64,000 nucleotides of DNA from Nocardia sp. NBC_00565 (GCF_036345915.1 NZ_CP107785.1:7378001-7442000), one strand, 5' to 3'; shown: positions 16,428 to 25,647, counted from the stretch's first letter. The notes: generated by a model from the sequence alone, not told the origin. Made by a program: numbers and translations.

Positions 16428-18350
16428 TCAGACGGTTATGTGGTGATCCTGTTCCACCGGCGCATCCGGGAAGTCCTGCTGCTGATACCCACCACGCAAC
16501 CTGCCTTCCAGATACGCGGCGCGGCAGGCCCTTCGCGCGATCTTGCCGCTGGAGGTACGCGGAATCGAACCGGCCGGAACCAGCAACAGATCACGGACGG
16601 TCACACCGTGCCGCTGCGCGATGGCACCGCGCACGACATCGGCGATCGGATCCGGATCCAGCTTGGCCGCACCGGTGCCGCGCTCGGCCACGATGACCAA
16701 CTGCTCGGAGGTGTCATCGGCATCGAAGGCCAGCCCGGAATGGCTACCCTGCTCGAATACCGACGCGGGCAACTGATTCGCGAGCACCGAGAACGCCGCG
16801 ACGAACCCCGGCCGCAGCGCGGTACTGGATTCCTGCGCCGAGTACTCCAGATCCTGCGGGTAGTGGTTGCGCCCGTCGACGATCACCAGATCCTTCACCC
16901 GGCCGGTGATGTACAACTCGCCGTTTAGGTAGACACCGAAATCGCCGGTGCGCATCCACTTCGCGTCCGGGTCGGTGCCCTGTGCGTGACTGTTCTGCGG
17001 TAGGCGCTCGGTGAGGGTGTTGTGGAAGGTCGCCACGGTCTCCTCCGGCCGACCCCAGTACCCGATGCCCATATTCTCGCCGTGCAACCAGATCTCGCCG
17101 ACCTCGGTGTTACCGCGCTCGATACCGGTCTCCGGATCCACGATCACCGCCCACTGCGATAGCGCCACATAGCCGCAGGACACTTGCGCGATCGAATTCT
17201 CGGTGCCCTGCGGCACCTCGACCATCCGGCCCGCATTGAGCTGATCGCGGTCCACGTAGACCACCCTCGCCTCGTCCTCGTACTTGGTCGCCGAAACGAA
17301 CAGCGTCGCCTCCGCCATGCCGTAGCAGGGCTTGAGCGCGGTCTCGGGCAGGCCGTACGGCGCGAACGCGTCGTTGAACTTCTTCATCGACGACACCGAT
17401 ACCGGCTCACTGCCGTTGATCAACCCGATCACATTCGAAAGATCCAGTTCCTCACCGGCTTTCGGCCTGCCCCGCGCCGCGGCATGCTCATACGCGAAAT
17501 TCGGTGCGGCGGCGAAGGTTCCGGCGCCGTCGGAGGCGGCGGCCAGTTCCTTGATCCAGCGGTAGGGCCGCCGCACGAATGCGCTCGGCGACATGATCGT
17601 GATGAATCCGCCGCCCACGGTCGGCAGGATCACCGACAGCAGCCCCATATCGTGAAACAGCGGCAGCCAGGTGACGCACCGCGAATTCTCCTGTACACCA
17701 ATCGCATCGATCATCTGCAACAGATTGGTGCCGACTGCCCGGTGAGTGATCTCGACACCGGCCGGGGTCCGGGTGGAGCCCGAGGTGTACTGCAGATACG
17801 CGACGCTGTCGATATTGAGCTCCGGCCGCGCCCAGGTCGACCCGACGCTATCGGGGATCGCGTCGACCGCGATGATGCGCGGCCGCTGGGCCGCAGGCAG
17901 GTGGCGGAAGAAGTTCCGCACACCGGCCGCGGCCGAGCCGACCGTGAGAATGGCCGACGGCGTGCAGTCGTTGAGTACCGCGTGCAGCCGATCGGTGTGG
18001 CCCTGCTCCTCCGGATCGAACAGCGGCACCGCGATATTGCCCGCATAAACCGCCGCGAATATGGAGACGACATAGTCCAGCCCCTGCGGGGCGAGGACCG
18101 CGACCCGGTCACCCGGTTGCGTCACCTGTTGCAGTCGCGCCGCGACAGCGCGCAGCCGCACACCGAATTCGGCCCAGGTCAACTCCACATACTCGCCGTC
18201 GCGCTCGCGCGAGTAGTCGATGTAGCGGTAGGCGAGGTCGTCGCCGTTCTCCGCGCTGTGCTTGTCGACGAAGTCGATCATGGTGCGGTCGCCGCGGATT
18301 TTGATGTTGCCCTGATCGTCCAAATAGTCGTCGAAGGTTTCGTCGATCAT
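16428..18350 (-). CDS. Fatty-acyl-AMP ligase (FAAL, FadD32-like)
   Basis: A 640-residue adenylate-forming enzyme that activates fatty acids as acyl-AMP for transfer to a carrier protein. Motifs: [19 protein letters not shown] (phosphate loop), [33 protein letters not shown], and the C-terminal catalytic-lysine segment [14 protein letters not shown]. The central region matches FAALs more than CoA ligases ([23 protein letters not shown]). The start opens [18 protein letters not shown], typical of the nocardial FadD32-like group. The true mycolate fadD32 sits beside pks13; here there is no PKS, so this is probably a paralogue. The KasA-like gene 99 bases upstream on the same strand is the likely partner. 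A strong terminator follows the gene. Confidence 0.9.
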   Translation of the reverse strand: MIDETFDDYLDDQGNIKIRGDRTMIDFVDKHSAENGDDLAYRYIDYSRERDGEYVELTWAEFGVRLRAVAARLQQVTQPGDRVAVLAPQGLDYVVSIFAAVYAGNIAVPLFDPEEQGHTDRLHAVLNDCTPSAILTVGSAAAGVRNFFRHLPAAQRPRIIAVDAIPDSVGSTWARPELNIDSVAYLQYTSGSTRTPAGVEITHRAVGTNLLQMIDAIGVQENSRCVTWLPLFHDMGLLSVILPTVGGGFITIMSPSAFVRRPYRWIKELAAASDGAGTFAAAPNFAYEHAAARGRPKAGEELDLSNVIGLINGSEPVSVSSMKKFNDAFAPYGLPETALKPCYGMAEATLFVSATKYEDEARVVYVDRDQLNAGRMVEVPQGTENSIAQVSCGYVALSQWAVIVDPETGIERGNTEVGEIWLHGENMGIGYWGRPEETVATFHNTLTERLPQNSHAQGTDPDAKWMRTGDFGVYLNGELYITGRVKDLVIVDGRNHYPQDLEYSAQESSTALRPGFVAAFSVLANQLPASVFEQGSHSGLAFDADDTSEQLVIVAERGTGAAKLDPDPIADVVRGAIAQRHGVTVRDLLLVPAGSIPRTSSGKIARRACRAAYLEGRLRGGYQQQDFPDAPVEQDHHITV

Positions 18351-18449
18351 CGCCTTATCCTTTTGCCAACGCAGGCCTTCGGGCCATGCGGTTACACCGA
18401 ACACAGGTCGACAACGAAGCGTCGGGAACGCTAGCAGGTCCCGCGCTGC

Positions 18450-19709
18450 TCAGTACCGTCCGAAGGCGATCGCCACGTTGTGTCCGCCGAAACCGAACGA
18501 GTTGTTGACGGCGTAATCGATCCGGCCGGGCCGGGCCTGTCCCTTGACCACGTCGAGCTCGATCTCCGGATCCTGATTGTCCAGATTCAACGTCGGCGGG
18601 ACGATGCCGTCCCGCACGGTGAGCACGGTGAGCACGGACTCGAGCGCCCCGACCGCGCCGATCGAGTGACCGAGTGCGGATTTCGGCGCGTAGACCGACG
18701 CGTGGTCGCCGACAGCGGAGTTGATGGCCAGCGCCTCGGCGGTATCGCCGATCGGGGTCGCGGTCGCGTGCGCGTTGACATGGGTGACATCGCTCTTGGT
18801 GATTCCGGACTTCTGCATGGCCCTGGTCATCGCCCGCGCGGCACCCTTGCCGTCGAGATCGGGTGCGACCAGATGGAACGCGTCGGAGGTAATGCCGGCG
18901 CCCATCAACCGCGCGTGAATGGTCGCACCGCGCGCCTTGGCGTGCTCCTCGGTCTCGATGATCATCATCGCGCCCGCCTCACCGAAGACGAACCCGTCGC
19001 GATCCTTGTCGAACGGCCGCGAGGCGGCCCGCGGCTCCTCGTTACGGGTGCTCATCGCGCGCATCATGGTGAACGCCGCGATCGGCACCGCCTGGATGGA
19101 GCCCTCGACACCGCCGGTGACCACCATGTCGGCATCGCCCATGACGATCATCTGCCAGGCGTTGGCGATCGCCTCCGAACCCGACGAGCAGGCCGAGACC
19201 GGGGTGACCACGCCGGCGCGCGCGCCGAGTTCCAGGCCGACACACGCGGCCGAGCCATTGGGCATGATGCGCTGCACGGTCAGCGGCGAGATTTTGCGGT
19301 AGCCGCCGTTCTGCAGCCGGTCGCGCGCGGCGGCGATGAATTCACCGCCGCCGAGACCGGTGCCGATGGCGACCCCGAGTCGGTTCTTGTCCACTTCCGG
19401 GCTGCCCGCATTGCGCCAGACCTCGCGGGCCAGCACCACGGCCATCTGCTCCACGTAGGACATCTGGTGCGCCTCCTGCCGGGTGAGGCTCTCCGACGGC
19501 TTGACCTTCAGGTGTCCGCCGATGCGCACCGGCAGTTCGAACTTCTCGACGAAACTGTCGTCGAGGACATCGATACCGCTCTCGCCGTTGAGTAGACCTT
19601 TCCAGGTGGAGTCGACATCCCCGGCGATCGAGGTGGTCGCCGCCAGACTGGTCACGACAACGTTGGGATAGTTCCCGTTCTTCGTAGACGGAATCTGCAT
19701 TTCGCTCAC
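18450..19709 (-). CDS. KasA-like beta-ketoacyl-ACP synthase
   Basis: A 419-residue thiolase-fold condensing enzyme of the FabF/KasA type that extends acyl-ACP with malonyl-ACP. The catalytic triad is visible: Cys near 173 in SACSSGSEA, His near 311 in [11 protein letters not shown] and His near 345 in SALGHSIGA. These positions match KasA numbering, and the fold is complete to [18 protein letters not shown]. KasA normally lies in fabD-acpM-kasA-kasB-accD6. Here it is alone with a FAAL and no ACP or acyltransferase, so this is a dedicated paralogue or a KasB-type copy. It probably initiates the two-gene transcript with the FAAL. Confidence 0.93.
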   Translation of the reverse strand: MSEMQIPSTKNGNYPNVVVTSLAATTSIAGDVDSTWKGLLNGESGIDVLDDSFVEKFELPVRIGGHLKVKPSESLTRQEAHQMSYVEQMAVVLAREVWRNAGSPEVDKNRLGVAIGTGLGGGEFIAAARDRLQNGGYRKISPLTVQRIMPNGSAACVGLELGARAGVVTPVSACSSGSEAIANAWQMIVMGDADMVVTGGVEGSIQAVPIAAFTMMRAMSTRNEEPRAASRPFDKDRDGFVFGEAGAMMIIETEEHAKARGATIHARLMGAGITSDAFHLVAPDLDGKGAARAMTRAMQKSGITKSDVTHVNAHATATPIGDTAEALAINSAVGDHASVYAPKSALGHSIGAVGALESVLTVLTVRDGIVPPTLNLDNQDPEIELDVVKGQARPGRIDYAVNNSFGFGGHNVAIAFGRY

Positions 19710-19983
19710 TTTCCTGGCGTCACTAGGGATAAACCGGGAACTGCGCGTCGACGCTGGAGCGCCGAAAGGTCAGCAGGAGCGAGCTCGGAGTATGCCTCCT
19801 GCCGTCGAGCGGCCGAGCACACGCGATACGACCGGGCGCATTATTGGGGCGACCAGTCGGATCGGGGTGCACGACACACTACCGTGGTCGTCGCCGGTCG
19901 ACGCACCGACATCTCGAGTAACCTGCTGAGCGGAACTGAGCGACTGGTTGTTTCGAGCGATCTGCGAGCAACCGTGAGAAGGG

Positions 19984-21138
19984 ATGACTGTGACGGGCGG
20001 GCGGATGGTCGGGCTGTTCGCCGGTATCGGCGGGCTGGAGCTCGGTCTCGGCGACCATGGCTGGCATACCGAGCTGCTCTGCGAAATCGATCCGGGTGCG
20101 CAGGCGGTGCTCGCGGCGCGGTTTCCCGGAGTTCCGTTGCAGGGGGACATCACTCGGCTGCGCGCGCTGCCGGCCGGAACCGAGCTGGTCGCCGCCGGTT
20201 TTCCGTGCCAGGATCTGTCACAGGCCGGACGCACGGCAGGCATCACCGGCAAACGCTCCGGTCTGGTGGACGAGGTGTTTCGTCTGGTGCGCCGACAGCG
20301 CGGGCCACGCTGGCTGCTGATCGAGAATGTGCCGTTCATGCTGCAGTTGAGTCGCGGGGCGGCCATGCGGCACATCACCAACGCGCTGGAGGAGCTCGGC
20401 TACACCTGGGCATACCGGGTGGTCGATGCGCGCGCGTTCGGGCTGCCGCAGCGCCGCCAGCGGGTGCTGATGCTGGCCTCGCGCACCGAGGATCCGCGCC
20501 GCGTGCTCTTCGGCGATGACGCCGGACCGCTCGATCTCGGTGACCCCGAACAGGATCCGTGCGGCTTCTACTGGACCGAAGGTGTGCGCGGACTCGGCTG
20601 GGCGGTGAACGCGATCCCGACGCTCAAGGGTGGGTCGGCGCTCGGCATCGCGAGTCCGCCCGCGGTGCGGCTGCCCTCGGGCGAGATCGTCACGCCGGGC
20701 ATCGTGGACGGTGAGCGCCTGCAGGGCTTCGCCGCCGACTGGACCGAACCGGCGACCACCGTGCCCGGGATCCGGCACGGGCATCGGTGGAAGCTGATCG
20801 GCAATGCGGTGAGTGTGCGGATGGCGTCCTGGGTCGGCTCGCGGCTGGCCGATCCGCGCGATCCGATTCCCGGCGATGAGCCACTGCCGCCGGGACGGCC
20901 GTGGCCGGTCGCCGCGTGGGGTCGTGCGGGCACCGCCTATCGGGTGCCGGTCTCGACCTGGCCGGTGCACGAGCCATATGAGGATCTACACCACTTCCTC
21001 ACCGACCCGCGACTGCTCTCCGCCCGCGCGACCGCCGGGTTCCTGCGCCGCACCGGAATGGGCAATCTACGGTTCCCGCCCGGATTTCTGGCCGATGTCG
21101 AGAGTCATCTCGATCGGATGGGCGGCTGGGCGGCATGA
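19984..21138 (+). CDS. DNA (cytosine-5) methyltransferase
   Basis: A 384-residue C5 methyltransferase of restriction-modification type. Motif I is GLFAGIGGLELG (about 10-21), motif IV AAGFPCQDLSQAG with catalytic Cys near 75, motif VI ENVPFML near 113, motif VIII PQRRQRVLML near 154 and motif X GNAVSVRMASW. The target-recognition region (about 175-250) is short. Start ATG 19984 is preceded by AGAAGGG; downstream GTG 19990 or ATG 20005 are alternatives. A Vsr-type nuclease gene follows 13 bases later, and no restriction endonuclease gene is visible on either side. The recognition site cannot be deduced. Confidence 0.92.
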   Translation: MTVTGGRMVGLFAGIGGLELGLGDHGWHTELLCEIDPGAQAVLAARFPGVPLQGDITRLRALPAGTELVAAGFPCQDLSQAGRTAGITGKRSGLVDEVFRLVRRQRGPRWLLIENVPFMLQLSRGAAMRHITNALEELGYTWAYRVVDARAFGLPQRRQRVLMLASRTEDPRRVLFGDDAGPLDLGDPEQDPCGFYWTEGVRGLGWAVNAIPTLKGGSALGIASPPAVRLPSGEIVTPGIVDGERLQGFAADWTEPATTVPGIRHGHRWKLIGNAVSVRMASWVGSRLADPRDPIPGDEPLPPGRPWPVAAWGRAGTAYRVPVSTWPVHEPYEDLHHFLTDPRLLSARATAGFLRRTGMGNLRFPPGFLADVESHLDRMGGWAA

Positions 21139-21151
21139 GGTGCGCGGCGTC

Positions 21152-21577
21152 ATGAGCGGGGCTCGGCGGCCGCCCACCGACACCGCGACCAGTGCGCGGA
21201 TGGCCCGGCAGCGGCGGGCCGGAACCAAGCCCGAACTCGCGCTGCGGCGGGAATTGCACCGGCGTGGATTGCGCTATTTCGTCGATCGGGCGCCGTTGCG
21301 CGGACAGCGACGGCGGGCCGATCTGGTGTTTCCGCGGCTGCGCGTCGCGGTGTATGTCGATGGGTGTTTCTGGCATCGCTGTCCGCGGCACGCGACCGAT
21401 CCGAAGAACAATGCGCAGTGGTGGGCGGACAAGTTGACCGGCAATGTGGCCCGTGACCGGGCGACCGATGCGACGCTGGCGGCCGCGGGGTGGCGGGTGA
21501 TCCGGGTGTGGGAGCACGAGGATGCGGCCACGGCGGCCGACCGGGTGCAAGCCGTACTGGCCGAACTACGCCGCTAG
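21152..21577 (+). CDS. vsr: Very short patch repair endonuclease
   Basis: A 141-residue Vsr protein that nicks 5' of the T in T:G mismatches created by deamination of 5-methylcytosine. It shows the family core: SARMARQRRAGTKPELALRRELHRRGLRYFVDRAPL, LVFPRLRVAVYVDGCFWHRCPRH with the catalytic Asp and the zinc-site Cys/His, then WWADKLTGNVARD and GWRVIRVWEHE. ATG 21152 has GAGG about 11 bases upstream; GTG 21140 is an alternative. Position right after a C5 methyltransferase is the normal genetic partnership. Three hairpin repeats follow the stop codon. Confidence 0.92.
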   Translation: MSGARRPPTDTATSARMARQRRAGTKPELALRRELHRRGLRYFVDRAPLRGQRRRADLVFPRLRVAVYVDGCFWHRCPRHATDPKNNAQWWADKLTGNVARDRATDATLAAAGWRVIRVWEHEDAATAADRVQAVLAELRR

Positions 21578-21586
21578 CCGACTTAC

Positions 21587-21680
21587 GAGCGACCTGCAAG
21601 CAGTCGCTAGCCGACCCTTTCGAGCGACCTGCAAGCAGTCGCTAGCCGACCCTTTCGAGCGACCTGCAAGCAGTCGCTAG
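21587..21680. repeat. Three tandem 35-bp units, each with a hairpin
   Basis: GCGACCTGCAAGCAGTCGC occurs at 21589, 21624 and 21659 (period 35). Each unit folds into an 8-bp stem with a single bulge and a 2-base loop. Spacers between units are nearly identical. The last unit reaches the stop codon of the minus-strand microprotein at 21677. Confidence 0.9.
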
Positions 21681-21790
21681 CGGTGCCGCACCCGAACCAG
21701 CGAGCGCGGTGCGTGCGCGGCCAGGTAGCCCGACGCCGCCATTACCGCCAGCACCGTCAGTCCGGCGATGGCCGTTGCGAATCCGATCAT
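21677..21790 (-). CDS. 37-residue single-span membrane microprotein
   Basis: A short frame opening with MIGFATAIAGLTVLAVMAASG, one hydrophobic helix, then a basic tail (APRSLVRVRHR). The ribosome site AAAAGGAGG (21799-21807) is 8 bases before ATG 21790 and is about as strong as they come, which is the main reason to call it. Orientation by positive-inside would put the tail in the cytoplasm. It faces away from the DUF998 gene and ends at the hairpin repeats. No family recognised. Confidence 0.6.
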   Translation of the reverse strand: MIGFATAIAGLTVLAVMAASGYLAAHAPRSLVRVRHR

Positions 21791-21944
21791 GGGAACAACC
21801 TCCTTTTACTGCTCCCAGCATCACCAACGGAGCTGACAGAACCCTGTGCGCGAGTTGGTAATGAGGTGTGTGTAACGCCTCTCGGTGCAGACACACGGAC
21901 CTACTGTTGAACACCGGACCAATGAAGAGGCGGAGAATGATCCA

Positions 21945-22655
21945 GTGACTGATCGCCCGAGGATCGCCGAACGCCACGTTCGGGTCGCCTGTGGCCTGAT
22001 CGCGGCGGCGATCGCGATCGCCGGACTCTGCTATTCGTCCTGGTTGCTCGAGTTCGTGCTGAAGATCGACGTCGATCCGGTCAACTCGTTCCTCAGTGAA
22101 CTCGACGCCGAGGGCAAACCCTATCGTGAAGTCTTCGCGACCGCCGACAAGATCGTGGGGGCGTTGCTGATGCCCGCGGCGCTGGCCGGGCTGCTGCTGT
22201 TTCCGCGCCGCAGATTCACCACCATCGGCTGGGTCGCGCTGTTCTGCTTCGGCGCAGCGACCATCGGCGATGTACTGCTCCCACTGCGCGATTGCACCCC
22301 GCAGGACAACGCCGAATGCGGCGGCGGTGGCAGCGAGTTGTTCCCGCAGTTGCATCAGCCGCACGCGCTGACCAGCACCATCGCGGTGACCTCGATCGCC
22401 ATCGCAACCTTCGCCTTCAGCGTCGCCGCGTTCCGGTATCACCGGTGGCGGATTCTGCGCGAGGCCGGGCTGGTGGTGCTGGTGATCGGGTCGGCGGCGA
22501 CCGTGTGGATGCTGGTCGCCGACAACCTGATCGGCAATTACGCGCTCGGCATCGCCCAGCGGATCCAGGTCGGATCGATGTCGCTGTGGCTGATCACCTT
22601 GGCGGCGGCGGTGATTCTGGAAGGCCGCGAATGGATCGAGGGTGATTCCGATTAG
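21945..22655 (+). CDS. DUF998-type integral membrane protein
   Basis: A 236-residue protein with about six transmembrane helices: VACGLIAAAIAIAGLCYSSW, VGALLMPAALAGLLLF, IGWVALFCFGAATIGDVLLP, STIAVTSIAIATFAFSVAAF, AGLVVLVIGSAATVWMLV and LWLITLAAAVILEGREW. Loop cysteines occur in LRDCTPQDNAECGGG. The layout fits DUF998 proteins, whose function is unknown. GTG 21945 is preceded by GCGGAG. The stop overlaps that of the convergent phytase-like fragment by two bases. Confidence 0.82.
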   Translation: MTDRPRIAERHVRVACGLIAAAIAIAGLCYSSWLLEFVLKIDVDPVNSFLSELDAEGKPYREVFATADKIVGALLMPAALAGLLLFPRRRFTTIGWVALFCFGAATIGDVLLPLRDCTPQDNAECGGGGSELFPQLHQPHALTSTIAVTSIAIATFAFSVAAFRYHRWRILREAGLVVLVIGSAATVWMLVADNLIGNYALGIAQRIQVGSMSLWLITLAAAVILEGREWIEGDSD

Positions 22656-23092
22656 TCGACCCGCACCTTGACGGTGTGCGTGTCGAGCTTCGCGGGCAGC
22701 TTCGTGGTGTCGATCTCGAGGATTTCGCCGGTGTCCTGCATGCCGTTGGGCAAGGTCTTGGGCTTCAAGCCGAACGGCGGCTGGTCGCCCTTACTCGCGG
22801 CGAGGCCGAAATCGCTGTCGTTGGCGATGTAGAGGGTTTTACCGCCGTCCACTGTGGCGACGCCCTCGATCTTGTCGTGGCCGTAGAACTTTCCGTCCGC
22901 GTTCAGTGCGGTGATCAGCGCGGTGACATCCAGGTTGGCGGTCTTGGCGGCCGGGGTGATGCCCGCCTTCTTCAGCGCCGCGGTGCCGTCATCGGTCGAG
23001 ACCGTGCCGACCAGGGTCTCCAGCGGCTTGCCGTCGATCTGGAGGCCGCCACGTTCCGGATCGTATTGCCCGGCTTTCGATTCCGGACAACG
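22652..23092 (-). pseudogene. C-terminal fragment of a phytase-like esterase, 5' part lost
   Basis: About 147 residues matching the C-terminal part of the 'esterase-like activity of phytase' family: KPLETLVGTVSTDDGTAALKKAG, KIEGVATVDGGKTLYIANDSDFGL, GEILEIDTTKLP. Complete members are usually above 350 residues and secreted. Here the frame runs upstream into the left end of the TnpB element near 23092. The missing N-terminal half is not found on the other side of the element (24413 onward), so this is loss and not just interruption. The fragment has no plausible start of its own. Confidence 0.75.
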
Positions 23093-23171
23093 TCGCGCCG
23101 CACTTGTCACACACCTCTGTCATGATCTGTTTTGCAGCGGGTGAGGTATCAGGTCGGGGAGGGGGTGGGTT

Positions 23172-24371
23172 GTGAGGCGGATCGTTGTCGTGAAGCTCGC
23201 TCCCACTCCGGAGCAGCATGAGGCGCTGAAAGCGACACTCGAGTTGTGCAATGCGGGGGCGAATATGGTCGCGCGGTTCGCGCATACCGCCGCTGATCGT
23301 CGCCCGTTCGCGCTGCAGAAACACGTGTACGCCGACCTCAAAGCATCCGGGTTGTCGGCGCAACCGGCGATCCGGGTGATCAAGAAGGTCGCCGATGCGT
23401 ATGCGACCCGGCAAGCGAACCTGGTCGGCGGGAATTACGGGCCGCCGGGATCGAAGCGGTATGCGAAGGTCGTTGGTAAGCCGATCAGGTTCCGCGAGTA
23501 CGCAGGCCAACCGTTCGACGACCGCTGCCTGTCGTGGCAGATCGATCAGTCGACGGTGTCGATCTGGACCACGACTGGGCGTCTGCGGGGTGTCGGGTTC
23601 GTGTGTGCGCCATGGCAGTTGAAACTGCTCACCGCCCGTAAGGGTGAGTCGGATTTGGTCTTCCGCGACGGTCACTTCTACCTGCACGCCACGGTCGACA
23701 CCGACACTCCGGCCCCGCTGGTCCCGGCGGATGATCCCGCCGGGTGGTTGGGTGTGGATTTGGGGATCGTGAACCTGGCGGTGACCAGTGCCGATGACCC
23801 CACGAACCTCGATGCCCGGTGGTCTGGTGGTGCGGTTACCGCCCGCCGGAAGAGGAACCAAGCCTTGCGGGCCGCTTTGCAGAAGGTGGGGACCAAGTCC
23901 GCGAAACGGAAACTGAAGGCCCGGCGTAGGAAGGAAGCCCGGTACGTCACCGACGTCAATCATCAACTTTCGAAATCTGTTGTTGCCCAGGCGCAACGCA
24001 CCGGTCAGGGGATCGCGGTAGAAGATTTATCGGGTATCCGGGACCGGGTACGGCTCGCCAAAGCGCAGCGGCAGCAACTACATTCGTGGGCGTTCGCGCA
24101 GCTGCGTACGCAGATCACCTACAAAGCCCAAGCCGCGGGACTGCCCGTGCAGGTGGTCGACCCGCGTAACACCAGCAGAACCTGTCACCGCTGCGGGCAC
24201 TGCGACCGGGCGAACAGACCCAGCCAGGCAGTGTTCCGGTGCCGTCGTTGTCGCTGGAGCGGTCACGCCGACCACAACGCAGCCGTCAACATCGCCGCAC
24301 TCGGATATCAAAGCTATCGGGCCGCCCAATCAACCGTGCCTAAAGCAGCCACCCCTCTGACAGCCAGTTAG
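23172..24371 (+). CDS. tnpB: RNA-guided nuclease TnpB
   Basis: A 399-residue TnpB, ancestor-type relative of Cas12. The split RuvC site is intact: Asp near 195 in GVDLGIVNLAV, Glu near 284 in IAVEDLSGIRDR and Asp near 367 in GHADHNAAVNIA. A zinc ribbon is present (CHRCGHCDR and CRRCRW). The N-terminal OrfB-type helical domain opens MRRIVVVKLAPTPEQ. The GTG start follows GGGAGGGG. With every catalytic residue in place it is probably active, but it cannot transpose without a tnpA elsewhere. Its guide RNA should come from the 3' end of the gene and the element's right edge. Confidence 0.93.
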   Translation: MRRIVVVKLAPTPEQHEALKATLELCNAGANMVARFAHTAADRRPFALQKHVYADLKASGLSAQPAIRVIKKVADAYATRQANLVGGNYGPPGSKRYAKVVGKPIRFREYAGQPFDDRCLSWQIDQSTVSIWTTTGRLRGVGFVCAPWQLKLLTARKGESDLVFRDGHFYLHATVDTDTPAPLVPADDPAGWLGVDLGIVNLAVTSADDPTNLDARWSGGAVTARRKRNQALRAALQKVGTKSAKRKLKARRRKEARYVTDVNHQLSKSVVAQAQRTGQGIAVEDLSGIRDRVRLAKAQRQQLHSWAFAQLRTQITYKAQAAGLPVQVVDPRNTSRTCHRCGHCDRANRPSQAVFRCRRCRWSGHADHNAAVNIAALGYQSYRAAQSTVPKAATPLTAS

Positions 24372-24412
24372 AGCGTGAGCAGCAAACCCGGGTCCTTCAG
24401 GACCGGGTAGTT
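24250..24412 (+). ncRNA. Candidate omega (guide) RNA of TnpB
   Basis: By analogy with characterised TnpB systems, the guide scaffold overlaps the 3' coding end and finishes at the element's right end. The GC-rich hairpin at 24386-24408 is the expected terminal stem, and the guide would be read from 24413 onward. This is inferred from location and one hairpin only. Confidence 0.4.
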
Positions 24413-24486
24413 GATTGTGTCTGCCTACCGCACCCGGCCGACAAAAGCCCTACGTCCATGTGACCAGTTGGTGTCATGCTGTCGCC

Positions 24487-24879
24487 ATGAGTGATCGTTC
24501 GAATATCGCGTCGGGTTCGGAGTTCGAAGATATCGTCGGCTATTCGCGGGCGGTCCGCGTCGGCAATACGGTCGCGGTCAGCGGCACCACGGCCTCGTTG
24601 CCCGGCGGCGACGCGGTCGGTGGGGACGATATCGGCGAGCAGACCCGGGAAAGCCTGCGCCGCATCGCCTCCGCACTCACCGACGCGGGCGCAAGCCTGG
24701 CCGACGTCGTCCGGACGCGCATCTTCGTCACCGATATCGCCCGCTGGCCCGAGGTCGCCGAGGCGCACGCCGAGGTCTTCGGCGATATCCGCCCGGCCGC
24801 GTCGATGTACGAGATCAAGGCACTGATCACGCCGGCGTTGCTGGTGGAAATCGAGGCCGACGCGATCGTCGGCGCGTAG
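24487..24879 (+). CDS. RidA/YjgF-family protein
   Basis: A 130-residue protein of the RidA superfamily, in which trimeric enzymes hydrolyse reactive enamine/imine intermediates. Key segments: AVRVGNTVAVSGTTAS, ADVVRTRIFVTDIARWPEVAEAHAEVFG with the Arg in the usual active-site position, and RPAASMYEIKALITPALLVEIEADAIVG. The length is typical. ATG 24487 opens MSDRSNIASGSEFEDIVGYSRAV. It follows the TnpB element by 75 bases and precedes an MDMPI-like gene on the same strand. The physiological substrate is unknown. Confidence 0.88.
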   Translation: MSDRSNIASGSEFEDIVGYSRAVRVGNTVAVSGTTASLPGGDAVGGDDIGEQTRESLRRIASALTDAGASLADVVRTRIFVTDIARWPEVAEAHAEVFGDIRPAASMYEIKALITPALLVEIEADAIVGA

Positions 24880-24924
24880 CGCTTCGGCCGACGCGGTGAC
24901 GGCCGGATCGCTAGGGTCGAATTC

Positions 24925-25647
24925 GTGACCATTGACGCTCCGGAAACCACCGTTCAGCTCGACACTGTCGCCACGGCGACGGCTCGCCTGCTCGAAACCG
25001 CGCGTGGCCTCGATGCCGATATGACGCTGCCCTCGCTGCTGCCCGGCTGGAGCCGGGGCCATGTGCTGGCCCATCTGGCGCGTAATGCCGACAGCCTGGT
25101 CAATCTGCTGCTGTGGGCGCGCACCGGGATCGAAACTCCGCAGTACGCAAGCATGTTCATTCGCGACGCGGACATCGAAGCGGGTGCGCCACGCCCCCTC
25201 GCCGATCAACTCGCCGATAACGAAGCCGCCGCGAACCGCTGGCTCGCACTGGCCCGGACCGCACCCGAGACGGCCTGGACGGCGACCGTGCGCACCCGCC
25301 AGGGCAGGCCCATTCCCGCGACCGAGGTCATCTGGATGCGCCTGCAAGAGGTGGAGATCCATCACGTCGACCTGGCCGCCGACTACCAACCCGCAGACTG
25401 GCCAAGCGATTTCGTCGCCCGCCTACTCCCCCGAGCCACCGCAGACCTGACCAAGGCCGCAGCCTCCGACCCGATGCCCACCTTCGCAGTCCACACCACT
25501 GATACCGACTTCACCGCCACCATCGGTAGCGGCGCTTGCGACCACACCGTCAGCGGCCCCGCCGCAGCCCTGCTCGCCTGGCTCCTCGGACGCTCCGAAG
25601 GCGCGGACCTGAGCGGCGCACTGCCCACCCTCCCATCCTGGAAATGA
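24925..25647 (+). CDS. Maleylpyruvate isomerase-family, mycothiol-dependent-type protein
   Basis: A 240-residue protein with the DinB-like helical MDMPI domain. The N-terminal helix LLETARGLDADMTLPSLLPGWSRGHVLAHLARNADSLVNL contains the family GWSRGHVLAHL motif with a metal-binding His. RLQEVEIHHVDLAADY supplies the Glu and His that complete the metal site. The C-terminal ~70 residues form the usual alpha/beta domain. Such proteins use mycothiol, the actinobacterial thiol, or act as uncharacterised thiol transferases. Start GTG at 24925. The real substrate is unknown and the isomerase label is a family name. Confidence 0.85.
   Translation: MTIDAPETTVQLDTVATATARLLETARGLDADMTLPSLLPGWSRGHVLAHLARNADSLVNLLLWARTGIETPQYASMFIRDADIEAGAPRPLADQLADNEAAANRWLALARTAPETAWTATVRTRQGRPIPATEVIWMRLQEVEIHHVDLAADYQPADWPSDFVARLLPRATADLTKAAASDPMPTFAVHTTDTDFTATIGSGACDHTVSGPAAALLAWLLGRSEGADLSGALPTLPSWK

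Larger units (their letters stand above)
23093..24412 (+). mobile_element. IS200/IS605-group element with tnpB only
   Basis: The element carries a single tnpB gene and no Y1 or serine transposase. The left edge is set where phytase-like homology stops, about 23092. The right edge is placed just after a terminal hairpin (ACCCGGGTCC at 24386-24395, TTCA, GGACCGGGT at 24400-24408), ending near GTAGTTGA. Subterminal hairpins and no terminal inverted repeats or target duplication are normal for this group. Exact ends need comparison with an empty site. Confidence 0.75.

Noticed and set aside
22989..23996. Minus-strand frame with CDKCGATL, resembling a zinc ribbon
   Set aside because: It runs through the tnpB gene in antisense and through the phytase-like fragment in the wrong frame. 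The cysteine pair is coincidental at the element junction.
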